This document shows, one piece after another, positions 23,421-34,507 of a DNA stretch of 64,000 nt. The notes under the pieces were generated by a model. The model was not told the origin of the DNA. It made no database searches and saw only the letters and a program-made list of their open reading frames with translations. Position 1 is the stretch's first letter. Each line of letters begins with the position of its first letter. The position numbers and the translations under genes are program-made. This stretch comes from Craterostigma plantagineum (Eukaryota > Streptophyta > Magnoliopsida > Lamiales > Linderniaceae). The DNA lies in NCBI GenBank assembly GCA_027422505.1, contig JAPQWV010000017.1, positions 18,353,501-18,417,500 of the forward strand, in the 5' to 3' direction.

Positions 23421-23587
23421 GTTTAGTGCACTGTAGATGAGTTGTGAGTGTGTCTGTTAATCATCATCTTCATTCTGTATACTCCGATCATCAATAAAGG
23501 AATTCGTCGTTAGCCATGGACGTAGGATTCACCAACGGTGAATCTGAACCATGTAAACAATCTGTGTCGAAGCTCTTTTTCTTGTTA
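23421..23587 (+). repeat. Copia-2 5' LTR remnant
   Basis: Matches about 28308-28478 of the 3' LTR, with a small deletion near its left edge and scattered substitutions. Confidence 0.85.
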
Positions 23588-23600
23588 TGGTATCTGAGAA
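23588..23600 (+). other. Copia-2 primer-binding site
   Basis: TGGTATCTGAGAA immediately after the 5' LTR: an initiator-Met-type site with substitutions relative to TGGTATCAGAGC. Confidence 0.75.
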
Positions 23601-23659
23601 ATAATTCCAAGCTGCGATTTTTAGTGTTTCTAGATCGATCAAATCATTCAAGAATTATG

Positions 23660-26600
23660 TCGAACAACACAGAAACACCAGTTCCTCCACCTACAATCAC
23701 GCCTTCATCGACAGTGCTGATAAATGATCCATATTTCCTCGGCAATAACGATACCTCAGGACAGCTATTGGTTCATGAACCGCTGACTGGAGAGAATTAT
23801 GCGACGTGGAGCAGATCAATGCTAATAGCACTCATCGGAAGAAATAAGGAGGGTTTGTGAATGGTGAATTGGAAGCACCTGTGATTTTTCAGCAGAATTC
23901 CATCAGTTCTCAGAATCAAGTGAGTGCGTGGAGGAGAAATAATAATGTGGTTATTTCTTGGGTCATCAATTCAGTTTCCAAAGAAATCTCAGCGAGTATC
24001 CTCTACAGCTCATCCGCAAGAGAAGTGTGGCTTGATCTTCAAGAAAGGTTCGGGCGAACAAACAGACCGAGGATCTTTCAGCTTAAACAAGAGCTAATCA
24101 ATTTGTTGCAAGGAAGCAGTAATGTGGTGGCCTACTTCACAAGGCTGAACACCTTATGGGATGCATTGAGCAGCTATAGACCTGAGTGTGCTTGTAGCTG
24201 CGGAGGAATCAAGCAGATGAAAAGCTTTCTTGAAGAGGATTACACTATTACTTTCGTGATGGGTCTAAATGACTCATATTCCAAAATTAGGGGACAGATC
24301 TTGCTTATGGATCCTCTCCCAAAAGTTAATAAAGTCTTTTCATTGGTAATTCAAGAGGAGAAGCAAGACTGGTTGGGGGCAATCATTTGAGGGGAGCAGA
24401 GGACCAGACAAATGGCATGGCCTTGATGGCAGCTAGGACTGAGTTTGAGCAAGCCAAGAAAGGCTTCTATGGTCCAAGAAAGGAGTTGGACAGACTTGTA
24501 TGCACCCACTGCAATAAAAGAGGGCAACGCGGAACACTTGTTACCAAATCCATGGCTATCCACCGGGCATCAAGCAAGGCCAAAGAAGCAGAGGAGCACG
24601 AGCCAACCAACTAATGATGGACCAGCCAAACAGAGAGGTGCATCTCAGTGGCCAAGCATCCCAGGTGTCACAGAATTCAGGGGAAGGACTTGTCCAAGTG
24701 CAGGTGACTCCACTTCAAATGCAGAGTTTAAAGGCCCTGATGAACCGGTCAGTATTTACCCATTCACAGGATAATGGTGACATTTCTCAGCAAAGGGACA
24801 AGCCAGCAGGTATACCAGCAGGTATTCTGTTATCTTGTGATATACCAAAGTTCTCAAATAGTAAGCTATGGCTGATAGATTCTGGAGCCACAAGGCATGT
24901 TTGTGGAAACAGAGATCTCTTGTTCAATGTCCAGAAGATTAAAGAGTCTAATGTAATATTGCCAGACAATTCATCAATTGAAGTCGATAGAGCAGGATCA
25001 GTTCTTATTAACAAGGCAATTACTCTAAGAGATGTTCTTTTTGTTCCATAGTTCAGTTTCAATGTGATTTCAGTGAGTCACTTGACTAACAGCATAGGTT
25101 GCAAGCTTGTTTTTTAGGCTGATAGGTTCTTGATACAGGATCACTCACAGGAATTGATTGGCAAGGGTAAGCTAATGGCTGGACTTTACATACTCGAAGC
25201 TGAGCCAACCTGTTTCAATACAGTTTCTACCAGTTTTAATACAGTTTCTGCTGATACAGTTCTTGTGAATAGATTGTCTCTAGACCTATGGCATAGCAGG
25301 CTAGGACATCTTTCAAATAAGGTGTTAGATGTTCTTAGAACTGTTTTAGATCATGATGAGGGGTCTGTGAACACTTTCTGTAAAATCTGTCCCATATCTA
25401 AACAAAAACGGATATCTCTCCCAGTTAGTAATAAAATTGCTTGTTCAGCTTTTGATCTGATCCACTGTGATGTTTGGGGGCCATTTCATGTTCCCTCACA
25501 TTCAGGGCATCAATATTTTGTTACAGTGGTAGATGATCATACGAGGTATACCTGGCTTTTCATGATAAAGCATAAGTCAGAAGTAAGAACTGTTATGACA
25601 TTTTTCTTAGCATATGTTGAAACACAATTCATGTGTAGAGTTAAGGTAGTGAGATTAGACAATGCAAGGGAATTTAATCAAGTAGATTTGTTTAGAACAA
25701 GAGGGATTATACACCAATTGTCTTGTGTACAAACACGACAACAGAATTCAGTGGTTGAGAGGAAACACCAACACCTACTAAATGTAGCTCGATCATTTCT
25801 ATTTCAATCATCAGTGCCAATTGAGTTCTGGTCAGAGTGTGTACTCACTGTAGCATACCTTATAAATAGGACACCATCAGCCATCCTGGGCAACAAAAGC
25901 TCCTATGAACTCTTACTCCAAAAACCAGTAGAATATCATATGCTAAGAGCCTTTGGTTGCCTCTGTTATTGCTCTTCCCTCGCAGCTGGGAGGAAGAAGT
26001 TTGATGCTAGAGCTAAGGAATGTGTCTTCATTGGCTACCCAAATGGTGTAAAGGGGTATAAACTGCTGGACCTGAAGAGCAGAGAAGTGATAATTTCAAG
26101 GGATGTAAAGTTAAGGAAGATGAGTCCCTTTCAAGGTTGACTTCTCAACTGTGACAGAAGATCCATTCTCAAATCAGGTACTTCCAAGGCCCTGTTCATT
26201 GCCACCAGATAGGGATGAATAAGAGGCTGAAAAAGAGGCACATTCATCTCAGGAAAATGAGGCCATGACTGATGGACATGAATCATCACCTTAACATGCC
26301 CAGCTAGAACAATAACAACTTGAGCAAGAAAGTGGGCAACGGGTCATTCAGGAAGTAGGAAGGAGGTCAGGTAGGCATTAAAGAAGACCAACATATTTGG
26401 AAGATTACCAATTTAATAAGTTAACAGAAAAGGGGAGCTGTACCCAATTTCTAAGGGACTGTCCTACCATCAGTTTTCAGGCAAATATAAAGATTTCCTC
26501 TGTTCCATTTCTATGCAACAGGAACCTAGGAACTACAATGAAGCATCAGCCTCAGTGAAATGGGTGGATGCAATGAAAGACGAGTTTAGGGCACTTGAGG

Positions 26601-28121
26601 AAAATGGAACTTGGAGCTTGATGCCACTGCCAGAAGGGAAAAAGGCAATAGGCTGTAGATGGGTATATAGGACAAAGTACAATTCAGAGGGAGAAGTTGA
26701 GAAGAATAAGGCTCGCTTGGTTGCAAAAGGTTATGACCAAAGGGAAGGGGTGGAGTACATATAAACTTTTGCCCCAGTTGCCAAGCCGAACACAATCAAA
26801 ATCATTCTCTCCTTTGCAGTCAAACACAGATGGAACTTGCAGCAAATCGATGTAAGTAATGCCTTTCTAAATGGGGACCTGGCTGAAGAGGTATACATGG
26901 AATTGCCTCAGGGTTTCTACAAGAATCATAGTAGGATTGGAGCATCTAAGATGGTATGCAAGTTGCACAAATCGATATATGGGTTGAAGCAAGCATCGAG
27001 GCAATGGAACAAGAAGTTCACATATGCTGTTAAAGCTTCGGTTTCAGGCAGACTCAGTCAGATCACACTCTGTTCCTAAGGGGCAGAAGTAATGACTTGG
27101 TTATTCTTTTGGTTTATGTGGATGATATCATCCTTGCAGGTCCTTCTTCTCAAACATTGGCAGAGCTTAAAAATTTCATGCAGAAACATTTCAGGATCAA
27201 AGACTTAGGTGAGCTGAAATTCTTTCTTGGCATAGAAGTAGCTTGAGCTGAGACTGGAATTTACATATCACAGAGGCAGTATGCATTGAATCTGTTAGAT
27301 GACACAGGTTACATGGCAACAAAGCCATTAACCACACCTATGAATCCAGGCAGCAGATTAACAGAAGTTGATGGAGAGTTGTTAAAAGATCCTTTTAGCT
27401 ACAGAAGATTGGTTGGAAGGTTGTTGTATCTCACATTCACAAGACCAGATATAGCATTCACTGTACATAAGCTCAGCCAATTCATTTCAGCACCAAGGAC
27501 CAGTCATATGATGGCTGCACATCACTTACTGAGGTATTTGAAGGCATCACCAGGTCAGGGGATCTTTCTCAGTGCAGAACCAGAAATGGAGCTCAAAGGT
27601 TTCTCAGATGCTGACTGGGGAGCCTGTTCAGATACCAGAAAATCAATAACAGGCTACTGCACCTTCTTGGGGAGTTCATTGATAACTTGGAAGGCAAAGA
27701 AGCAGGCCACAGTTTCTAGGTCATCAACCGAAACGGAATACAGGGCATTGGGATCACTTGTGGCAAAAATCCTCTGGATAAACACCTCATAGAGGAGCTG
27801 AATATCAGGTTATCTCAGCCCCCTGTGCTATACTGTGATAACCAATCTGCACTGATGTTGGCTTCTACCCCAAAGTTTCACGAGAAGTCCAAGCACATAG
27901 AAACTGACTGCCATTTTGTTAGACATCATGTGGCAGCCGGGACAATAAAGCTTCTCCCAGTTCGAACTGAGAATCAATTAGCAGATGTTCTTACTAAACC
28001 TCTTACAGGGCCTCAGTTGCAGCAGATATTGGTCAAGATGTCCGTAACAAATTTGTTTCATCCATCATGTGGGGGCATATTGCAGAACATAAGAAAATCA
28101 TGGAGTTTAGGCAGAGAATGA
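23660..28121 (+). pseudogene. Copia-2 gag-pol, broken
   Basis: Gag begins around MSNNTETPVPPP (23658) with the motif DTSGQLLVHEPLTGENYATW. It is followed by a decayed zinc knuckle (CTHCNKRGQ, about 24500), protease LIDSGATRHVC (about 24870), GAG-pre-integrase LWHSRLGH (about 25290), an integrase with all three acidic positions present (CDVWGP; RLDNAREF; NSVVERKH), RT with YVDD (27117-27128) and RNase H (STETEYRAL, about 27730; YCDNQSALML, about 27830). Frame breaks or stops occur at 23857, 24390, 24614, 25051, 26140, 26764, 27079, 27246 and 27792. Integrase is the best-preserved stretch (25130-26140). Confidence 0.9.
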
Positions 28122-28478
28122 GATGAGCTTATAAGATCAGTTTTAAACTGATCACCTTTTAACTGGTTAAAGAAGCGCGAAACAAGTTGAGAGTTAGAAA
28201 CGTGTTTCTCTTTGTTTTCTTTCGTTACTTACTAAGTCGTAGGTGCTAGCAACGTTTTCCATTAGAAATGCATTTGCGCGCCATAACTGTTCTATCGGCC
28301 AGTCAGTTTAAATAGTGCACTGTAGATGAGTTGTGTGTGTGTCTGTTAATCATCATCTTCATTCTGTAAAATCTCCGATCATCAATAAAGGAATTCGTCG
28401 TTAGCCGTGGACGTAGGATTCACCAAGAGTGAATCTGAACCACGTAAACAATCTGTGACGAAGCTCTTTTTCTTGTTA
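28078..28478 (+). repeat. Copia-2 3' LTR
   Basis: About 401 bp, starting TATTGCAG after a G-run polypurine tract (TGGGGGCA) and ending TTCTTGTTA. The 5'-TAT/ATA-like ends, rather than TG..CA, are shared with Copia-4. Confidence 0.8.
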
Positions 28479-28989
28479 ATATATCCCTTTTGTTGATGTA
28501 TACAATAAGATTAATATAAGAAAACTATGGATAGAGTCGTGTAACAAACTTAATTGCTTAATGTACTGCGATTGCTAATAATCTTTCCTATTGCCTAATC
28601 AAACCAAATAATGATATATTCTATAGCGAGGGCCTCGTTGGTCTCGAGTGGTAACATCTTTGGCTTTTTTTTTTAAAAAAGAAAAAATAGATCAAGGAAT
28701 AACAGTTAACTTCTGTAAGTTACCTTAACAATGGTTTATGAAGAGCTCCATCCATAAACTAGTAGGAAGCCTTCTGTAAGATTAATTGGTTTAGATGAGT
28801 ATGCTTTTCTAGTCACGTGGAAGAAGATGGCAATTAGTACACTAGAAAAAACAAAGATAATAGTGATATTAATATATGATTAGTTGGATTTTGGGATTAA
28901 TAACAATTCAATTACATCTTCATTATAAATGCAGCATACAACCTTTGTTCATTGCGAACAAATAACTGTTAATCGATTTTTATGATATG
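28479..28989. other. Intergenic between Copia-2 and Copia-3
   Basis: AT-rich, no gene. A short stretch near 28625-28690 resembles the head of a tRNA-derived SINE (TTGGTCTCGAGTGGTAACAT, box-A-like) followed by a T/A run, without a box B. Confidence 0.4.
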
Positions 28990-29230
28990 TGTTGAACCTA
29001 ATTCATAATTCTACAAAGTAAGTATTATAATGTGTTTGGTGTGTGATTTGTGTGTTTGGTGTGTGGTTTGTGTGTTTGGTGTGTGGTTTAGTTTTTCTTA
29101 ATTTGGATTAAGTTTGTGGAGTGTGTATAAATAGCCCATGTACTTATCATTTGAAATCATCTCATTTGAATTAATCATCTTCTCTGAATATATTTAGCCT
29201 TCTTATTTCTTACGGTATCAAATACCAACA
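28990..29230 (+). repeat. Copia-3 5' LTR
   Basis: Begins TGTTGAACC and contains a TGTGTTTGGTGTGTGGTTTG tandem motif. A TATA box (GTATAAATAG, about 29125) lies near the presumed R region. It ends TACCAACA. Confidence 0.95.
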
Positions 29231-29231
29231 T

Positions 29232-29243
29232 TGGTATCAGAGC
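29232..29243 (+). other. Copia-3 primer-binding site
   Basis: TGGTATCAGAGC, one base after the LTR: the canonical plant Copia initiator-Met tRNA site. Confidence 0.9.
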
Positions 29244-29244
29244 T

Positions 29245-32200
29245 ATGGCGATGAACAGCTCGCTTAGGTTCCTGTATTGGATGGAAAATATTACAATAGG
29301 TGGGCGGCTCAGATGAAAGTCCTCTTCGACTACCACGAATTGCTAGAGATCGTGGAGAAAGGCTTCGATGAAGTCAAGGATACCGCCACCGATCCAGAGA
29401 AGGTTATTTATCCTGAAAGTAAGAAAAAAGATAAGAAGGTGTTGTTCCTTATTCAACAGGGAGCAACTGATGAGGTGTTCGAGAAGATCGAAGCAGCAAC
29501 AACGTCAAAAAAAGCCTGGGATATTCTTATGACAGCATACCAAGGAGATGACAAGGTAAAGAAAGTCCGACTCCAGACGCTAAGGCGACAATACGAAAGC
29601 TCGCAGATGGAGGCTACTGAATCAGTGTCAACCTACATAAGTCGACTGCTGCTTTTGACAAATCAAATGAAGATGTACGGTGGGAAGCTAGACGACGAGA
29701 CCATCGTTGAGAAGATTCTACGTTCACTAACAAACGAATTCGACCACATAGTGGTAGCCATTGAAGAAGCACATGACCTGTCAAAGATGTCTGTGGATGC
29801 ATTGACCGGTACCCTACAAGCCCATGAACAACGTATGGTTGAGAAGAAAACGAAGAACGTCGCTGAGCAAGCTTTACAAGTCCAACCATCTGGTGATTCC
29901 AAAACACAACAATCCAACTCTCGTGGTCGAGGACGAGGTCGAGGCCGAGGCCAAGGTGGCCGATATGGTAATGGCGGTGGCTATAGTGACAATCGTGGTG
30001 ATAATCAGGAGCAAGCCAACCGCAATCAAATAACAAGAGGCCGTGGCCGTGGACGTGGTAGAGGACGGTATGAAAAGTCTAACGTTGAATGTTATAATTG
30101 TCATAAATTTGGGCATTATGCAAATGAGTGTAGATACAAAGACAATGACCAGCGGGCTAACTGCACACAACAAGATGAAGAAGGAAACCATGCTCTCTTG
30201 ATGGTCACTTCAGGCAACAAGGAATTATCAGACTATCACACGTGGTTTCTTGATACCGGGTGTACAAACCATATGTGCGGTAAGAAGGAGTTATTTGCAG
30301 AGCTTAACGAATCTTTCAAATCAAGTGTCAAATTTGCAGATGATACGAGCATACCTGTTATGGGTATTGGGCAAATCCTCATCAACCTAAAGAATGGCGA
30401 TCAGAAGTATATATCAGACGTATTCTATGTACCAGGCCTAAAGACGAACTTGCTGAGTATTGGACAACTATCTGAAAAGGGGTATGATATGTCACTACGT
30501 GGTGGAAATTTTTCTGTGTGCGGCAAAAGAGGTACTCTAATTCTTTCAGCCCCTATGACAAAGAATCGGATGTTTCAAATCAACATTTCTCGTGGTGCTT
30601 ATAAGTGTCTTAGTGCCATTACAAAAAATGAGTCTTGGTTATGGCACTTACGGTTTGGACATCTAAACTTTCAAAGTTTAAAGATGCTTTCTCAAGAAAA
30701 ATTGGTGAAGGGTTTGCCATCTATTCAACACCCAGAACAAATTTGTGAAGCATGTACTGTTGGAAAGCATCACCGCACAAAGTTTGCTACGGCAAGGGAA
30801 CACCGTTCAACGCAACCTCTTGCGATCGTCTACTCGGATGTATGTGGCCCGATGAATGTCTTATCAAACGGGAATAATAGGTACTTCTTGACTTTCATTG
30901 ATGATTTTTCCCGTAAAACATGGGTATTTTTCTACAAAGAAAGTCAGAAGTATTTGATATTTTTCTCAAGTTTAAAGCACACGTTGAACGACAAAGTGGT
31001 TATCTGTTGAAGGAGTTATGAACTGATGGTGGAGGTGAGTATACTTCTAACGAGTTTAATGAGTATTGTAAAGTAGAGGGTATCCATCACGAGATTACTT
31101 TTCCGTACACTCCTCAACACAACAGAGTTGCTGAGCGAAAGAACCGGACGATCATGGACATGGCCAGAAGCATGATGAAAACCAAGAATATGCCAAATTC
31201 GTTTTGGGCTGAAGCTGTCTCCTGTGCTGTTTACATTCTAAATCGATGTCCGACCAAAGGAGTTGAAGATCGTACGTCAGAAGAAGCATAGAGTGGTTAT
31301 AAACCAAGCGTTAAACACTTGAGGGTGTTTGGTTCTATTGCTTATGCTCACATACCAGCAGGTACGAGGACAAAGCTGGACGACAGGGCTGAGAAGACAA
31401 TTCTAATTGGTTATAAAGATGGTGGATACAAGCTATTCAATCCTTCTACAAACAAAGTCATTGTTAGCCGGGACGTCACTTTTGCTGAAGATGAATCATG
31501 GGCATGGAATCAGAATAATTCCTCGAATCAAAATAGGAGCAACATCTTTCCTTTTGAAGAGGAGACGGAGATGCCGCATGACATTACAAAAGCTTCGACA
31601 AGTTCTGATGCTCCAGTCACCCGAAAATCTCAACGTAGCCGACAACCACCAGCATATCTTCAGGAATTTGAGGTAACTTCTGATAACCAAGTAAATGACG
31701 ATGGAGAGCTGGTCCACTTTGCTTTCTTTGCAGACATTAAGCCAATAACTTTGGAGGAAGCGTTTAAAGATTCTAAATGGATCGAGGCGATGCACGAAGA
31801 ACTCGGAGCAATTGAAAAAAGCAATACGTGGGTGCTTACGGATCTGCCACGAGGTTGTAAAGCCATTGACGTGAAGTGGATCTTCAAAACAAAATTGGCG
31901 ACCAACGGAGCTGTTGAAAGGTATAAAGCAAGGCTCGTCGCAAAAGGTTTCGAGCAACGAGCCGGTTTTGACTACCAAGAAGTCTTTGCTCCTGTCGCTC
32001 GCATGGAAACCATTAGAACGATTATTGCTATAGCTGCTCAGAACCGTTGGAAAATCTATCAGATGGACGTGAAATCTTCATTTCTTAACGGACCATTGGA
32101 GGAATAGGTATATGTTAAGCAACCTCCTGGTTTCGCAAAAAAAGGTTCTGAGGAACAAGTTTATCGACTCAAAAAGGCGTTGTACGGTTTGAAGCAAGCT

Positions 32201-33280
32201 CCAAGAGCATGGAACAAGTGCATTGATTCGTTCTTTCTTCGAGCTGGTTTTAAAAGATGTCCTTCGGAGCACTCACTATATGTTAAGGTGAGCAATACTC
32301 GTGACGTTCTAGTGGTATGTCTATACGTTGATGATTTATTATTTACGAGTAACTGCTCACGTATGATTGAGAGTTTTAAGCAGTCCATCATGAAGGAGTT
32401 CGACATGACCGATATTGGTCTTATGTCTCGTTTTCTTGGTATTGAGGTAATCCAAAAGGAGGATGGAATTTTCTTATCTCAGAAGAAATATATTGATGAT
32501 CTTTTGAAAAGATTTCAGATGGAAGACTGCAATCCAGCAAAAACTCCAGTTGAAGTTGGTACGAAGCTTACGAAGAAAGGGGAAGGACCGATGGTTGATC
32601 CAACTTACTTTAAGCAAATTACAGGATGTTTAAGATATCTTACAGTTACGAGACCTGATATATCTTATGGTGTTGGTTTGGTTAGCAGATTTATGCAGGA
32701 ACCATATCAGTCTCATTTGCAAATTGCTAAGCGTATTCTACGTTACCTCAAAGGTATTTCTGATTTTGGTTTATTTTATACTTCTGGTGATAAGTGCTCT
32801 CTCATAGGATACTCCGATAGTGATTGGGCTGGTGATCTGGATGATCGAAAAAGTACGTCTGGGTATTGTTTTCTCTTCGGGAAAACTGTTTGCTCATGGT
32901 CATCGAAGAAGCAACCTATCGTAGCACTGTCGACATGCGAAGCGGAATATATTGCTGCAGCTTATTGTGCTTGTCAAGCTATTTGGTTATCCAATCTGCT
33001 GCGCCAACTACGTATTCGAGTTACAGAATCTATCAAGATCTATATCGACAACAAGTCTGCAATTTATCTTGCAAAGAATCCAGTTGAACACGGACATAGT
33101 AAGCATATCAACATTCGTTTTCATTTCTTAAGGGAGCTAATTGAGAAGAAAAATATACAAGTAGAGTTTTGTCGAAGTGAAGATCAACTCGCAGATATTC
33201 TTACCAAACCTTTGAAGATTGACACTTTTGTGCAATTACGAACGATGCTTGGTGTAATTACTTTGCAGAATCATGATTAA
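29245..33280 (+). pseudogene. Copia-3 gag-pol, disrupted by few mutations
   Basis: A long open stretch at 29277-31010 carries UBN2 gag (RWAAQMKVLFDYHELLEIVE), an RGR-rich nucleic-acid-binding tail, a CCHC knuckle (CYNCHKFGHYANEC, about 30090), protease LDTGCTNHMCG (about 30250), GAG-pre-integrase and the start of integrase. A one-base frame change near 30945 is followed by TGA at about 31018 (expected R), TAG at about 31289 (expected W) and TAG at about 32105 (expected E). RT (YVDD, 32326-32337) and RNase H (STCEAEYIAAAYCACQAIWL, about 32935) then read open from 32180 to 33280. The gag N-terminus is also uncertain: the expected frame has a TAG near 29265. Confidence 0.9.
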
Positions 33281-33287
33281 GGGGAAG

Positions 33288-33528
33288 TGTTGAACCTAAT
33301 TCATAATTCTACAAAGTAAGTATTATAATGTGTTTGGTGTGTGATTTGTGTGTTTGGTGTGTGGTTTGTGTGTTTGGTGTGTGGTTTAGTTTTTCTTAAT
33401 TTGGATTAAGTTTGTGGAGTGTGTATAAATAGCCCATGTACTTATCATTTGAAATCATCTCATTTGAATTAATCATCTTCTCTGAATATATTTAGCCTTC
33501 TTATTTCTTACGGTATCAAATACCAACA
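33288..33528 (+). repeat. Copia-3 3' LTR
   Basis: Second LTR copy, preceded by the polypurine tract AAGGGGAAG (about 33279-33287). Confidence 0.95.
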
Positions 33529-33533
33529 ATATG

Positions 33534-34417
33534 AACTCAATGTCATGTGGCACGAACATGGTTAGTTTTAACTACACGTAGATCTCAAGGAATTTCTATG
33601 GACAAAGCTCTATTGCATTCATTTTTATAAATTATAAAAAAAGAACATAAAAGGTGAAAGCGTTATGATAATGTGCAAAAGTTGACTTAAATTCTGTAAT
33701 GAATCAATATATTATAACATATACATTTAATGTGATCAACTTTGTATTAAACATAATAAGTGTTTATTACATATAATTCAATATTTGACCTGAATAAAAA
33801 AATGAAATGATTAAATTTATGTTACTTGACAAACTTAGTATCGATGCCCAAGGAACGATCGGCCCGATCCCGAAGGAAACTTTCCATGTGACAGAAGCTT
33901 TACTAATTTCACCTCTTAAATTATATTTGTAAAAAATTTTGATTAAATTAATCTAAAGAAATAATCTTAACACTCGCGTAATAATGATGATCCGTTCTTA
34001 GCTGCGTTCATTTCGCTCTCACTTCTTCTGAAGCTAAATACGCACTCCACCGACAAAGCTCCCGAATCCATGCACGCATGAGTTGTAATTTAGTTCATTC
34101 AATTTCACTTGCGTAAGGAAGAGTTTCACAAACTCCAAATCATAAGGTTTCCAAGTTAGTTAAACCATCAATGTAATCAATAAATGTGAAATTAAATCTT
34201 TAACTATTTAGTTATCGATGTTTACTTGGCCTCAAACGTTGGCGTTCTCGGCCGGTGTACCCGAAAAAAGAAAAATCTGTAACTACGAATAAAAATATAT
34301 GGAAGACATTTTATGACATAAAAGGCACTTTAAAGCATTAACTGGCACGAAGTGTGCGGCGCCATTGAGTGTTGGATATACACTTCAAAATCTGACTTTT
34401 TCCATTACAAAACCTCA
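33534..34417. other. 5' flank of the SKS gene
   Basis: AT-rich upstream region with no gene recognised. Pollen- or tissue-specific elements were not assigned. Confidence 0.5.
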
Positions 34418-34426
34418 CTATAAAAA
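34418..34426 (+). promoter_or_regulatory. TATA box of the SKS gene
   Basis: CTATAAAAA about 85 bp upstream of the start codon at 34508, with a CT/CA-rich leader after it. This spacing suits transcription starting around 34450. Confidence 0.6.
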
Positions 34427-34507
34427 TCTCTCAAGTTTTTCTCATTCATCATTAGCCCCTATATCATCGCATTCTTACAAGAAACCCTAATCTTAGTCAC
34501 TTTAAAA

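Larger units (their letters stand above)
23421..28478 (+). mobile_element. Copia-2, LTR retrotransposon with truncated 5' LTR
   Basis: Copia-order element of the same family as Copia-4 (gag with GENYATWSRSM; LTR beginning TATTG). The 3' LTR is complete (28078-28478), but only the last ~167 bp of the 5' LTR remain, directly abutting the hAT end at 23420. Because the outer 5' LTR is gone, no target duplication can be checked. Confidence 0.9.
28990..33528 (+). mobile_element. Copia-3, full-length, apparently very young insertion
   Basis: TG..CA LTRs of 241 bp at 28990-29230 and 33288-33528, with target duplication ATATG on both sides (28985-28989; 33529-33533). I found no difference between the two LTRs by eye, so insertion was recent. 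The reading frame nevertheless carries several disabling changes. Confidence 0.95.
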
